64,000 bases of DNA from Streptomyces filipinensis (GTDB taxonomy: Bacteria; Actinomycetota; Actinomycetes; Streptomycetales; Streptomycetaceae), in contig NZ_BMTD01000012.1 of assembly GCF_014649495.1 (NCBI RefSeq), positions 62,001 to 126,000 on the forward strand, in the 5' to 3' direction. The position numbers and the translations under genes are program-made. The notes under the pieces are model-generated. The model had not been told where the DNA came from, searched no databases, and was given only the letters and a program-made list of their open reading frames with translations. The first letter of the stretch is position 1, and each line of letters opens with the position of its first letter. Of this stretch, positions 1 through 8,839 are shown piece after piece.

Positions 1-717
1 TTCCGCCAGCTGCTCCTCGCCGCGCACGGCCCGCGCCTGGACCACACGGCCGCCGCGGCCCTGGTGGAACGCGCCGGGGTGCGGGCGCCGCTGGGGCTGT
101 ACGCCGCCGCTCTGGAACTCGCCGCGGACGACGGGGCCGAGCAGCGGATCCGGTACGAGCTGTCGGAGCAGTTCCTGCGTGCCGAGGGCTACGCCGGGCC
201 CGGCACGGCTTCCGGGTACGGATCCCGGCCGCGCGGGCCGGTGCTGGGCGGCAGAACGGCCGGGCCGGGTGCACCGCCCGGCCACAGCGCCGCGGGGCCG
301 GTCCCGGCCGCGGCGGAACGGCCCTGGCAGGGCCCGCCGTCGGGCGACGGCTCCCCGCCGCCCACCGCGGGCCCGTACCCGTCGTCCTCCTCCCCCGCGC
401 GGACGCACTCCGAGTGGGCGCATCCGGACGCCCCGGGCCGGTCCCAGCCGCAGGCGCCCGCCGCGCACCCGGATGCCGATCACCAGGGCCACGGTGTCCT
501 CCCCGACCCCGCCCGCTGGGACCCCCTCAGCCCGCCCCAGGAGCCGGGCCACGCGCCCTTCGCGCACGCCGGCGGCCCGCAGACGCCGTCCGAGGGCCCC
601 CGGCGCAGGGTCCCGGGTCTCGGTCAGCTCGACGGCGTGACCGTGACCATCGTGTCGGCGCTGCTCTTCGTCCTGCTCTGCATGCTCGGCTACATCCTGC
701 TGACCTGGATGCCCTGA
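1..717 (+). CDS. Tail-anchored protein of unknown function, 3' part only
   Basis: The reading frame is open from the first base, so the true start lies upstream; 238 residues are visible. The first 60 or so are helical and Ala/Leu-rich. The next 130 residues are a low-complexity linker rich in Pro, Gly and Ser. The last 22 residues form one hydrophobic segment (VSALLFVLLCMLGYILL) ending two residues before the stop, which is the layout of a C-terminal membrane anchor with the bulk of the protein in the cytoplasm. I recognise no family. It lies 61 bp upstream of the stator-like pair at 779-2487 on the same strand, so it is probably in the same operon and could be an effector or adaptor at the same membrane site. 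That role is inference. Confidence 0.7.
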   Translation, partial: FRQLLLAAHGPRLDHTAAAALVERAGVRAPLGLYAAALELAADDGAEQRIRYELSEQFLRAEGYAGPGTASGYGSRPRGPVLGGRTAGPGAPPGHSAAGPVPAAAERPWQGPPSGDGSPPPTAGPYPSSSSPARTHSEWAHPDAPGRSQPQAPAAHPDADHQGHGVLPDPARWDPLSPPQEPGHAPFAHAGGPQTPSEGPRRRVPGLGQLDGVTVTIVSALLFVLLCMLGYILLTWMP

Positions 718-778
718 CCTCCGCACACCCGCCACCCCCTCTCCCCCACCGACCGCAGGACGACACGAATGACGCCGC

Positions 779-1954
779 ATGACATCCACTGATCAGGCCA
801 CACCGCCGAACCCCGGGTCGGTGCCCGCGCAACGCACGGGCTCCGATTCGGACCTCGACCGCATCGCCGGGCGGATCCGCGCCCTGGCGCACCGTGCCCG
901 CGCCGACGGCTCCGACACCCGGGTGCTCGACCATGTCGTCGCCGACCTGGAGCGGGGCGGCGCCACCCTCGCCGGGACCGATCTGGTCGCCGCCTACCCG
1001 CCCGAGGTGCTGCTCCCGGACGCGCCCGCGAAGGGCCGCGGCAGCCTGGAGGGCTGGCTCGGCGTCGTCCGTGACGTGCTGGTGTTCGCGCCCATCGCGC
1101 TGACCTGGTGGCGGCTGCGCGGGGCCCTGGACGCCTACGACGCGACCCGCAGCAGGGACCCCTTCCTGCTCGGCTGGGCCCGCGGCTTCCCGCAGGGCAG
1201 CCCGCCCGCACCGACCACCGTGACCCTCGGCACGTCCGCCCTCCACGTCACGCTGCTCATCCTGGTCGTCGTCGCGCTGACCCTGGCGCTGCACGCCCTG
1301 CAGCGCAGCCGGGAACGGCGGCTGTCCCGGGAGGAGGAGCGCGGGCAGCTCGCCACCGAGCTGGCCCTGGCCACGTTCCTGCTCGCCACGCCCGCGCGGC
1401 CGGCCGGCAAACCGCTGGACAGCCGCAGCGCGGAGCGGCTCGCCGCCCAGCTCAACGCCGGTACGCAGCAGCTGGAATCGGCGCTGCGCAGGACCTCCGA
1501 GGAGATCACGGCGGTCCTGGAGACCGGGCCGGGCAGCAGGATCCAGAGCGCCCTGGACGGCTGGACGAAGACGGTCGACGAACTCACCCGGCTGATCCGG
1601 GGACTCACCCCGCCCAGCCAGCTGGCCCAGGACCTGATCCGGATCCGGGAGCAGACCGCCGAGGACGAGGCGAAGCTGCGCGCCGCCATCGAGACGCTCG
1701 TCGGCGACCTGCGGCGCGCCCAGGAGACGACCGGGCAGGAGATCCACCGGCACGACCTGGCGGTCGCCGCGGTCCGGGAACTGGCCCGCAGTCTCGGGGA
1801 GACGCTGCTGGTCTTCACCGAGCGGGCGGAGAACCTGGTGGACTCCACCCGGAGCATCTGGCAGCTCGTCGACCGCCTCGACAGCCGAGCCGGCCATCTT
1901 CCGCCCGGGGGCCTGGACAACGCCGACCCGCCGCCGTACCGGGGGCGGCCATGA
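779..1954 (+). CDS. Membrane protein with long coiled-coil tail, MotA/ZorA-like candidate
   Basis: 391 residues. The first 80 residues are soluble. Hydrophobic segments lie at about 95-115 (VLVFAPIALTWW) and 150-175 (HVTLLILVVVALTLAL). The remaining 200 residues are charged and heptad-like, predicted cytoplasmic coiled coil, ending in a Pro-rich tail. The stop overlaps the start of the next gene by 4 bp (ATGA), so the two are translationally coupled. The partner has a single N-terminal membrane helix with an acidic residue, the hallmark of MotB/ExbD/ZorB subunits. By context this protein is therefore a candidate MotA/ExbB/ZorA-like stator subunit; ZorA also carries a long helical cytoplasmic tail. 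Sequence similarity to those families is not obvious by eye, and only two membrane helices are clear, so the assignment is tentative. Confidence 0.75.
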   Translation: MTSTDQATPPNPGSVPAQRTGSDSDLDRIAGRIRALAHRARADGSDTRVLDHVVADLERGGATLAGTDLVAAYPPEVLLPDAPAKGRGSLEGWLGVVRDVLVFAPIALTWWRLRGALDAYDATRSRDPFLLGWARGFPQGSPPAPTTVTLGTSALHVTLLILVVVALTLALHALQRSRERRLSREEERGQLATELALATFLLATPARPAGKPLDSRSAERLAAQLNAGTQQLESALRRTSEEITAVLETGPGSRIQSALDGWTKTVDELTRLIRGLTPPSQLAQDLIRIREQTAEDEAKLRAAIETLVGDLRRAQETTGQEIHRHDLAVAAVRELARSLGETLLVFTERAENLVDSTRSIWQLVDRLDSRAGHLPPGGLDNADPPPYRGRP

Positions 1955-2487
1955 GGGGCCGGCCGCCCCAGCCGGCTGCCGTCGGGCGCACCGTGCTGCT
2001 CGCCGGGTGGCTCTTCGCCGACCTGCTCCTGCTGCTGCTCGTGATCGCGCTCGGTTCGCTGCCGCGTGAGCAGCGCACCGACGCGACACCGAAGCCCGGC
2101 ACACCGTCCAGCCCGCCGCCGAGCACCCAGCCGGCGGAGCGCGGGCTGGTGCTCAAGCCGTGCAGCTTCACCGTGCGGACGGGCGGCGCCGGGTCCGTGC
2201 GGAAGCAGTTCGGCACGCAGCTGCGCGGGGCCGGAGTGGCGAACCGTACGGCGGGTTTTGTGCTCTCCTTCGGTACGGCTCCGGATCCGGGGCCGGGCCA
2301 GGAGGCCGCCGACAAGGTCAACTCGATGATCACCGGCGGGTTCTCCCACTTCAGGCACGCGCCCAAGCGGGGCTACTGGAAGGGCGGGCCCTCCGGCAAG
2401 GTCAGGATCGACGTCTTCTTCCTCGCCACGGCCGACGGCGACACCTCGTTCCCGAAAGGGTGTCACTCCTCCGACGACGACAGCTGA
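1951..2487 (+). CDS. Single-pass membrane protein, MotB/ExbD/ZorB-like candidate
   Basis: 178 residues, starting with the ATG that overlaps the previous stop. One membrane helix lies at about 14-35 (WLFADLLLLLLVIAL). It contains Asp24, close to where MotB, ExbD and ZorB place their proton-carrying Asp. A Pro-rich linker (45-65) follows, then a globular domain of about 115 residues with a possible beta-alpha core (GFVLSFGTAP then an amphipathic helix), which could be a short OmpA-like peptidoglycan-binding fold. The layout of short cytoplasmic N-terminus, acidic TM, linker and extracytoplasmic domain matches ion-driven stator B subunits. The OmpA-like call is weak; the topology and coupling to the upstream gene are directly visible. 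Confidence 0.75.
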   Translation: MRGRPPQPAAVGRTVLLAGWLFADLLLLLLVIALGSLPREQRTDATPKPGTPSSPPPSTQPAERGLVLKPCSFTVRTGGAGSVRKQFGTQLRGAGVANRTAGFVLSFGTAPDPGPGQEAADKVNSMITGGFSHFRHAPKRGYWKGGPSGKVRIDVFFLATADGDTSFPKGCHSSDDDS

Positions 2488-2526
2488 CCGACCGGGTTCC
2501 CGGTGGCGGCCGGACCGCGGCGGGCG

Positions 2527-3714
2527 TCACGGGGGCGGGGCCTGGACGCCCGGGCGGAACTTGGGGACGCGGAGGGTGATCTTCGTGCCCGCGCCGACGC
2601 CCGTCTCGATGACGAGGCCGTGGTCGTCGCCGTAGACCTGGCGCAGCCGGCGGTCGACGTTGCTCAGGCCGATGCCGGTGGCGGGTCCGGCGGTACCGCG
2701 CAGGATGGCGCGCAGGCGTTCCGGTTCCATGCCGACGCCGTCGTCCTCGATGACGACCCGGGCCTCGGTTCCCTCGTCCTCGGCGGTGATCGTGACGTTG
2801 CTGCGTTCCACGGTCTCCTCCAGGCCGTGTTTGAGGGCGTTCTCGACGAGCGGCTGCAGACAGAGGAAGGGCAGGGTCACGGGGAGCACCTCGGGGGCGA
2901 TGCGCAGGGTGACCTTCAGGCGCCGGCCGAAGCGGGCGCGGGCGAGTTCCAGGTACTGCTCGATGGAGCGCAACTCCTCGGCGAGGGTGGTGAAGTCGCC
3001 GTCCCGGCGGAAGGAGTAGCGGGTGAAGTCGGCGAACTCCTGCAGGAGTTCACGGGCGCGCTCGGGGTCGGTGCGGACGAAGGAGGCGATGCTCGCGAGG
3101 GAGTTGTAGACGAAGTGCGGGGAGATCTGGGCGCGCAGGGCCCGGACCTCGGCCTCGTGGGCGCTGGCGCGGGCCCGGTCGAGGCCGGCGAGTTCGAGTT
3201 CGAGCGAGAGCCGGCGCGCCGCTTCCTCGGTGGCCCGGAGCAGTGTGCCGGACTCGGCGGCGGCGAACACGGCGAGGGCGCCGGGGGCGTCGCCGTCGGC
3301 CGCGAGGGGCACCAGGACACCCCAGCGGACGGGGCAGCCGGCGTCGTCGCAGGACAGCGGGAAGGCCCGGGTGCGGGGTGGCTGGGCGAGCCGCTGCGCG
3401 AGCTGCGCGCGGTGGTGGTCGGCGGCGCCGTCCCAGGCGAGCACGGCGGTGTCGTCGGTGAGGGCGAGGGCGGGGGTGCCGAGCTGCGGGCGCAGCCTGC
3501 GGGCGGCCTTGCGGGCGGTGTCCGGGGTCAGTCCGGCGCGCAGGGGTGCCGCGGCGAGCGCGGCGGTGTGCAGCGCCTGGGCGAGGGCACGCGCCCCGTC
3601 GCTGTCGGCCGCGTGCTCCCGCTGCCGGCGCGCCGCGCCGTGCCCGAGGGCGACACCGAGCACGAACAGCGCGAGACCGGCCAGCGCGAGGGCCGCGGTG
3701 CCGAGGACGGTCAT
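2527..3714 (-). CDS. LytS-type sensor histidine kinase
   Basis: 395 residues. There is one N-terminal membrane helix (about 5-25), then a GAF-like sensor region (50-180). The LytS/YehU-type dimerisation segment follows, with the phospho-acceptor motif QISPHFVYNSL (His200). A HATPase_c domain (about 285-385) shows the N-box LVENALKHG, the G1 box DDGVGM and the G2 box GIGLSNV. It is the last gene of a minus-strand group containing a LytTR response regulator (6097-6909), a sodium:solute symporter and its small subunit. It probably senses the transported carboxylate, or its availability, and phosphorylates that regulator, as in the BtsSR and YpdAB systems. The ligand cannot be read from the sequence. 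Confidence 0.93.
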   Translation of the reverse strand: MTVLGTAALALAGLALFVLGVALGHGAARRQREHAADSDGARALAQALHTAALAAAPLRAGLTPDTARKAARRLRPQLGTPALALTDDTAVLAWDGAADHHRAQLAQRLAQPPRTRAFPLSCDDAGCPVRWGVLVPLAADGDAPGALAVFAAAESGTLLRATEEAARRLSLELELAGLDRARASAHEAEVRALRAQISPHFVYNSLASIASFVRTDPERARELLQEFADFTRYSFRRDGDFTTLAEELRSIEQYLELARARFGRRLKVTLRIAPEVLPVTLPFLCLQPLVENALKHGLEETVERSNVTITAEDEGTEARVVIEDDGVGMEPERLRAILRGTAGPATGIGLSNVDRRLRQVYGDDHGLVIETGVGAGTKITLRVPKFRPGVQAPPP

Positions 3715-3807
3715 GGGCGCCGGTGAGCCGGCGGGTACCGGCGGAGGGGACTTCTTCGGGCGGGGTGGCTGAAGCGCGCGGAACGGGTGAACACGTCGGC
3801 TCCTCGG

Positions 3808-5544
3808 TCAGGTCGTGGCCGGTCCTGGGCGGGGGGTGGGCGTGGGCTCGGGAAGGTGCAGGCGGGCCATGGTGGTGGCGGTACCGGGTGGGACGCGGTC
3901 GCGGGTGGCGAGGGAGATCAGGACCATCGCCGCGAAACCCACGGGCACGGACCACACCGCGGGCCAGGCGAGCAGGGTGTGCAGCCGGCCCGAACGGGCG
4001 CCGCCGGCGATGGTGGCCGTCACCGCGGTGAGCGCCGAGCCGCCGCCGAGGAGCAGTCCGGCTGTCGCGCCCGGCGGGGTCAGTCCGCGCCACCAGATGC
4101 CGAGGACGAGCAGCGGGCAGAAGGAGGAGGCCGAGACCGCGAAGGCCAGACCGACCGCGTCGGCCACGGGCAGGTCGCCGACCACGGCCGCCGCGGCGGC
4201 CGGCACCGCGATCGCGGCCAGGGTGGCGAGCCGGAAGTGCCGGATTCCGAGCCCGGGCAGCACGTCCTGGCCGAGGACGCCCGCGACGGACATGGTGAGT
4301 CCGCAGGCCGTGGAGAGGAACGCCGCGCAGGCGCCGCCGGCGACGAGGGCGCCGAGCAGGTCTCCGGCGACCCCGCCGATCAGCCGCTGTGGCAGGACCA
4401 GGACCGCGGCGTCGGTGTCGCCGGTGAGCAGCAGGTCGGGGGCGTACAGCCGGCCGAGCACGCCGTACAGGGGCACGAGCAGGTAGAACGCGCCGAGCAG
4501 GCCGAGCACGCTCACGGTGGTGCGGCGGGCGGCGCGGCCGTCGGGGTTGGTGTAGAAGCGGACGACGACGTGCGGCAGGCCCATGGTGCCGAGGAAGGTG
4601 GCGAGGATGCGGCCGTAGGTGGCGTACAGGCTGTGCCGCTCGCGGTCCGGGGACAGGGGCTCGGCCCAGCTGGAGGGCGCGGTGCGGTCCGGTGCGCGGT
4701 CGGGCAGGGGGACGTGGGCGCCGGCCGGGAAGCGCACGGTGGTGTCCGCGCCGATCCGGTGCCGGCCCTCGCCGAGCCGCAGCGAAGTCCCGTGCGCGGG
4801 GCGGCCGTCGACGGTTCCGGAGACGGTCACGCGGACCGGCTCGCGCACGGTGAGGGTGAGCGGCCGGTCCACCCGCACCTCGGTGGCGCGGTGGAAGACG
4901 GGCCGGTCGTCCCAGGCGGGGGCGGGGGCGTGGTCGGCGCGCCAGGCGAGCAGCAGGAACACCACGGGCACCAGCAGCGCGGTGAGTTTCAGCCAGTACT
5001 GGAAGGCCTGGACGAAGGTGACGCTGCGCATCCCGCCGGCGGCGACGGCGACGGTCACCACGGCGGCGACGACCAGTCCGCCGAGCCAGCCGGGGGCGCC
5101 GGTGAGCAGCCGCAGGGTGAGGCCGGCGCCGCGCAGCTGGGGCAGCAGATACAGCCAGCCGATGCCGACGACCAGCACCCCGGCGACCCGGCGCACGGCC
5201 CGCGACTCCAGCCGGGCCTCGGCGAAGTCGGGCAGGGTGTAGGCGCCGGAGCGGCGCAGCGGGGCGGCGACGAAGAGCAGCAGGACGAGGAAGCCGGCGG
5301 TGTAGCCGATGGGGAGCCACAGCATGTCGGCGCCCTGGGCGAGGACGAGCCCGGCGACGCCGAGGAAGGAGGCGGCGGAGAGGTACTCGCCGCTGACCGC
5401 GAAGGCGTTGAGGTGCGGGGCGACGGTGCGGGAGGCGACGTAGAAGTCGGAGGTGGTGCGGGAGACGCGCAGGCCGAGCGCGCCGACGAGGACGGTGGCG
5501 AGGATCACGGCCGTCACGCCCACGATGCCGTACGTCTGGTTCAC
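3808..5544 (-). CDS. Sodium:solute symporter (SSS family, ActP-like)
   Basis: 578 residues beginning at GTG. Multiple membrane helices run throughout. Typical SSS features are the SGEYLSAASFLGVAGL segment near 51-66 and repeated Gly-rich helices. The closest recognisable group is cation/acetate symporters (ActP, MctC), so the substrate is probably a short monocarboxylate. Between about residues 205 and 300 there is a hydrophilic insert of nearly 100 residues, rich in beta-forming and charged residues (VRVTVSGTVDGRPAHG), between two helices. Its topology suggests an extracytoplasmic domain. The gene lies 31 bp after a two-helix protein resembling symporter small subunits and upstream of a LytS kinase gene, so transport and sensing are probably coupled. 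Confidence 0.92.
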   Translation of the reverse strand: MNQTYGIVGVTAVILATVLVGALGLRVSRTTSDFYVASRTVAPHLNAFAVSGEYLSAASFLGVAGLVLAQGADMLWLPIGYTAGFLVLLLFVAAPLRRSGAYTLPDFAEARLESRAVRRVAGVLVVGIGWLYLLPQLRGAGLTLRLLTGAPGWLGGLVVAAVVTVAVAAGGMRSVTFVQAFQYWLKLTALLVPVVFLLLAWRADHAPAPAWDDRPVFHRATEVRVDRPLTLTVREPVRVTVSGTVDGRPAHGTSLRLGEGRHRIGADTTVRFPAGAHVPLPDRAPDRTAPSSWAEPLSPDRERHSLYATYGRILATFLGTMGLPHVVVRFYTNPDGRAARRTTVSVLGLLGAFYLLVPLYGVLGRLYAPDLLLTGDTDAAVLVLPQRLIGGVAGDLLGALVAGGACAAFLSTACGLTMSVAGVLGQDVLPGLGIRHFRLATLAAIAVPAAAAAVVGDLPVADAVGLAFAVSASSFCPLLVLGIWWRGLTPPGATAGLLLGGGSALTAVTATIAGGARSGRLHTLLAWPAVWSVPVGFAAMVLISLATRDRVPPGTATTMARLHLPEPTPTPRPGPATT

Positions 5545-5575
5545 CGGCTGGCTCCGGCGGGTGGTCGGCGCATGG

Positions 5576-5971
5576 TCAGGGGCGTTCCGCGGGGGCGCCG
5601 GCGGCCGTGTCGGTCTCGTTGCGTTCGGCGCGGCGGACGTACCAGGCGCCGATGGCCAGCAGGGCGGGATACGGCGCCACGCCCAGGAGGAGCCAGACCG
5701 CCGGGGGAACGCGGGGCGCGGCGCCGGCGAGGGGCAGCGTCCGCAGGAGGACGGGGAGCAGGCCGAGCGGCAGCGCGAGGAGGGCCGTGGCGATGAGCGC
5801 GGCCCGCAGTTGCCGACGCATCAACCGGCGCAGGCGCGGGTCCGGCCGGGGGTGGGATGAGGGCTCTGGGCGCGCGGCGGTGGTACCGCCGAACGGGCGG
5901 GGCGGCCGTCCGGTGACCGTCTCTTCGCGCCCGGTGACCACCTCTCTGCGAGGGACGGACTCCGCACCCAT
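5576..5971 (-). CDS. Small two-helix membrane protein, symporter small-subunit-like
   Basis: 131 residues when started at the ATG at 5971. The first 50 residues are polar and probably disordered. Two hydrophobic segments follow (about 55-75 and 85-110), the second ending in GAWYVRRAERNE. The helix-loop-helix layout and the WLLLGVAPYP...WYVRRAE pattern resemble the small subunits encoded next to SSS transporters (DUF485/DUF4212 type). It is encoded directly upstream of the symporter gene with a 31-bp gap. Its probable role is assembly or regulation of that transporter. A longer upstream reading frame exists but is a shadow of the response-regulator gene. Confidence 0.75.
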   Translation of the reverse strand: MGAESVPRREVVTGREETVTGRPPRPFGGTTAARPEPSSHPRPDPRLRRLMRRQLRAALIATALLALPLGLLPVLLRTLPLAGAAPRVPPAVWLLLGVAPYPALLAIGAWYVRRAERNETDTAAGAPAERP

Positions 5972-6096
5972 GCCGCTCTCCCCGACGCCGCGGTGATCAC
6001 CTTGTGCTGCCGCGAGTGTACGCAGCGGGCCGGCGCTCAGACAGCCGGCGGACGCACATCGCCACGGGTCCGTCACCCGGGGACCGCCCCGGCCGC

Positions 6097-6909
6097 TCAA
6101 CGCGCCCGGCCGGCCGCGTGCCTGGCCAGCAGGTCCCGCAGTTCCCGGGCGTTGCGCCGGCTCACGGCGAGGACGCGGTCGCCGATCCGTACGGTCACGT
6201 TGCCGCCGTCCAGGCGCAGTTCCTCGATGCGGCCGAGTGCGACGAGCCGGCTGCGGTGGATGCGTACGAAGCCGCGGGCGCGCCACTGGTCCTCCAGGGC
6301 GGACAGCGCCACGCGTACCAGGTGGCTGCCGTGCGGGGTGTGCAGCCGGGCGTAGTCGCCCTGTGCCTCGACATGGGTGATGTCGGCGATGGGCACGAAC
6401 CGGGTCACCCCGCCCAGTTCGACGGGGACGTGGTCGCCGAAGGCGGGCGCCGGCTCGGGCGGGGTGCCGGCGGGTGCGGCCGGCCGGGGGCCCTGGCCGG
6501 CCAGGACCAGTTCGGCGACCCGGCGTACGGCCTCGGCGAAGCGCTCCTCGCGGAGGGGTTTGAGCAGGTAGTCGACGGCCTTGACCTCGAAGGCGCGGAC
6601 GGCGAAGTCGTCGTGGGCGGTGACGAAGACGATCAGCGGTGGTGCGGCGAGACGGCCGAGCAGCCGGGCCAGTTCGAGGCCGTCGAGTCCCGGCATGTTG
6701 ATGTCGAGGAAGACGACGTCGACGGCTCCCGCGCCGTCCGGGCCGTCCTCGGCAAGGTGGCCGAGTCGCCGCAGTGCCTCGGTGGGTCCCGTGGCGGGCA
6801 CCACGCTGCCGACCCGCGGGTCCCGCCCCAGGAGGTACAGCAGTTCCTCGAGCGCGGGCTCCTCGTCGTCCACCGCCAGCACGCGCAAGGCCACGTCGCT
6901 CGCGCTCAT
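6097..6909 (-). CDS. LytTR-family response regulator
   Basis: 270 residues. The receiver domain (about 8-130) has the acidic pocket DDEEP, the phospho-acceptor Asp69 in VVFLDINMPG, Thr in FVTAHD and Lys in YLLKPL. A short Pro-rich linker leads to a C-terminal LytTR DNA-binding domain (about 160-265) with the signatures ITHVEAQGDYARLHT and FVRIHRSRLVAL. ATG at 6909 is preceded by a GGGGAGGAG ribosome binding site. It is the first gene of the four-gene group that continues through the symporter to the LytS kinase, and it probably controls transcription of the symporter in response to its substrate. Confidence 0.95.
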   Translation of the reverse strand: MSASDVALRVLAVDDEEPALEELLYLLGRDPRVGSVVPATGPTEALRRLGHLAEDGPDGAGAVDVVFLDINMPGLDGLELARLLGRLAAPPLIVFVTAHDDFAVRAFEVKAVDYLLKPLREERFAEAVRRVAELVLAGQGPRPAAPAGTPPEPAPAFGDHVPVELGGVTRFVPIADITHVEAQGDYARLHTPHGSHLVRVALSALEDQWRARGFVRIHRSRLVALGRIEELRLDGGNVTVRIGDRVLAVSRRNARELRDLLARHAAGRAR

Positions 6910-7010
6910 CTCCGCAGTCTCCTCCCCTTCGCAACCGCTTACTGGTGCATGGTGGCCCCCAGGGCCGCCGCCGTCGAGATCGCCGACGCGCGGGGACGGC
7001 TGCGTCCGCT

Positions 7011-7880
7011 TCACTTGAGTCCGCTGAGCATGACGCCGCGGATGTAGTACTTCTGCAGCAGCAGGAAGAGGACCAGGACCGGCAGGACGCTGAGGACGAG
7101 CCCGGCCATCACGACGGGCATCGTGCGGGTCGGGTCGACGTGGTCCTGAAGGAGCTGGATGCCGACCGGCAGGGTCATCACGTCCGGGTTGGCGGTCGAG
7201 ACGAGCAGCGCCCAGATGTACTCGTTCCAGGCGTCCACGAAGGTCAGCAGCCCGAGCGTCACCAGGACCGGCGTGGTCTGCGGCAGCACGATCCGCCACC
7301 ACACGGTGAACTCCCCCGCCCCGTCGATGCGCGCGGCCTCCAGGACCTCGTCCGGGATCGAGACCATGAACTGGCGCGTCAGGAAGATGCCGAAGCTGCT
7401 GACCAGGAACGGCATGGCGAGCGCCACGATGCTGACGGTCAGACCCGCTCCGCCGCGCCCCGTCAGGTCGTTGCCGCCCGCCAGCGGCCAGTGCACCAGG
7501 ATCAGGAAGTGCGGGATGAAGAAGAGGAACGGCGGGAACATCATCGTCGACAGCACCAGGCGGAAGACGAGGTCCCGGCCGGGGAAGCGGAGTTTGGCGA
7601 GCGCGTAGCCGGCCAGTGACGACGTGAGCAGCACCGATCCGGTGATCAGGGCGGTGGCGACGACGCTGTTGCGGAAGAGCACCGGCAGATCGAGCTGGTC
7701 GACGGCGGCCCGGTAGTTGGACAGGTCGAACGCCTCGGGCAGGAACCGGTACGGCAGCGTGCCGGCCTCCCCCGGCCCCTTGAACGACGTCATCACCATG
7801 TCGAGGAACGGCACCACGGTGAGCACGGCGCCGGTCACCACCACCAGGTACGACAGCCACGGGAAACGGCGGCGGTTCAC
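7011..7880 (-). CDS. Sugar ABC transporter permease, MalG type
   Basis: 289 residues, GTG start overlapping the upstream permease stop by 4 bp (GTGA). Six membrane helices are visible, as is the cytoplasmic EAA loop characteristic of carbohydrate importers (EAARIDGAGEFTVWWRIVLPQ), which contacts the ATPase. It ends in the typical QKYYIRGVMLSGLK tail of MalG/LacG/UgpE proteins. It pairs with the MalF-type permease at 7877-8839 and the binding protein at 8833-10212. No ATP-binding subunit is encoded here. Streptomyces sugar importers commonly share the ATPase MsiK, so that is the likely energiser. This is the last gene of the operon starting with the NamZ-like enzyme. Confidence 0.95.
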   Translation of the reverse strand: MNRRRFPWLSYLVVVTGAVLTVVPFLDMVMTSFKGPGEAGTLPYRFLPEAFDLSNYRAAVDQLDLPVLFRNSVVATALITGSVLLTSSLAGYALAKLRFPGRDLVFRLVLSTMMFPPFLFFIPHFLILVHWPLAGGNDLTGRGGAGLTVSIVALAMPFLVSSFGIFLTRQFMVSIPDEVLEAARIDGAGEFTVWWRIVLPQTTPVLVTLGLLTFVDAWNEYIWALLVSTANPDVMTLPVGIQLLQDHVDPTRTMPVVMAGLVLSVLPVLVLFLLLQKYYIRGVMLSGLK

Positions 7881-8839
7881 GCGTCCTCCCCCTTGCGCCG
7901 GAAGATCCACAACTGCACCAGGGTGACCAGGAGGACCACCACGAACAGCACGAAGGCGGCGGCGCTCGCCGTGCCCCAGTCGCCGTAGCTGAAGGCCTGC
8001 CGGTACATCTCCAGCGCGGCCACGTTGGTCGCGTCGCCCGGCCCGCCCTGGGTCATCACGATGATCAGGGCGAACGACTGCAGGCCGGTGAGGAACTGGG
8101 TGACGCACACGAACAGCAGGGAGGGCCGCAGCAGGGGCAGGGTGATCCTCCAGAAGACCGTGACGGGCCCGGCGCCGTCGAGCGCGGCGGCCTCGTAGTA
8201 CGACTCGGGGACGGACTTCAGCCCGGCGGTCAGCACGAGGATCGCCGAGCCGGCCGAGGCCCAGGCCTGGACGACCACCACCGACGGCAGCGCGGTGCCG
8301 GGGTCCTGCAGGAACGCCACCGAGCCGAGCCCGGCGGCGTTGAGGACGCCGTTGACCAGGCCCCCCGGCTCGTACATGTACTTCCACACGTTGCCGACGG
8401 CGACGACCGTCGTGACGATCGGCAGGAAGTACAGGGTGCGCCACAGCCCCTGGTACCGCAGCCTGTCGATGCAAGTGGCGACGATCACGGAGCCGGCGAG
8501 CGCGAGGGCCACGGTGCCCAGGGCGAACAGCAGGGTGTTGGTGAGGATCGGCGCCAGGAACGTCGATCCGTCCGCGAAGAGGCCGGTGAAGTTGTCCGGA
8601 CCGACGGGATCGATGTCGCCGAGCCGGAACCCGGCCCAGTGGGACATCGACAGCACCAGCGCGAAGCCGAGCGGGAGGATGAGGAAGACGGCGAAGAACA
8701 GCAGCGCCGGCGCCAGGAACAGATAGGCGACGACGGCCTGCCGGTGCCGGGTCCGGCCGCGGGCGCCGACGGCCGGCCGGGCGGACCGAGGGGTGGCCGC
8801 CGCCCGCTCGGCCGCCTCCGGGGTCAGGGCGTTCACCAT
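7877..8839 (-). CDS. Sugar ABC transporter permease, MalF type
   Basis: 320 residues from the ATG at 8839, which overlaps the end of the binding-protein gene; a GTG at 8836 would give a 4-bp overlap instead. The N-terminus is cytoplasmic (1-40), followed by about six membrane helices. The EAA loop reads YYEAAALDGAGPVTVFWRITLP. It ends with a charged RRKGEDA tail. With the MalG-type permease it would form the membrane channel of a CUT1-family carbohydrate importer. The longer reading frame upstream of 8839 is not used, because it lies inside the coding region of the binding protein. Confidence 0.94.
   Translation of the reverse strand: MVNALTPEAAERAAATPRSARPAVGARGRTRHRQAVVAYLFLAPALLFFAVFLILPLGFALVLSMSHWAGFRLGDIDPVGPDNFTGLFADGSTFLAPILTNTLLFALGTVALALAGSVIVATCIDRLRYQGLWRTLYFLPIVTTVVAVGNVWKYMYEPGGLVNGVLNAAGLGSVAFLQDPGTALPSVVVVQAWASAGSAILVLTAGLKSVPESYYEAAALDGAGPVTVFWRITLPLLRPSLLFVCVTQFLTGLQSFALIIVMTQGGPGDATNVAALEMYRQAFSYGDWGTASAAAFVLFVVVLLVTLVQLWIFRRKGEDA

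Noticed and set aside
779-2487. Calling the stator-like pair a Zorya defence system outright
   Set aside because: No ZorC, ZorD or ZorE gene is visible in the window and membrane topology only partly matches, so it is reported as a candidate only.
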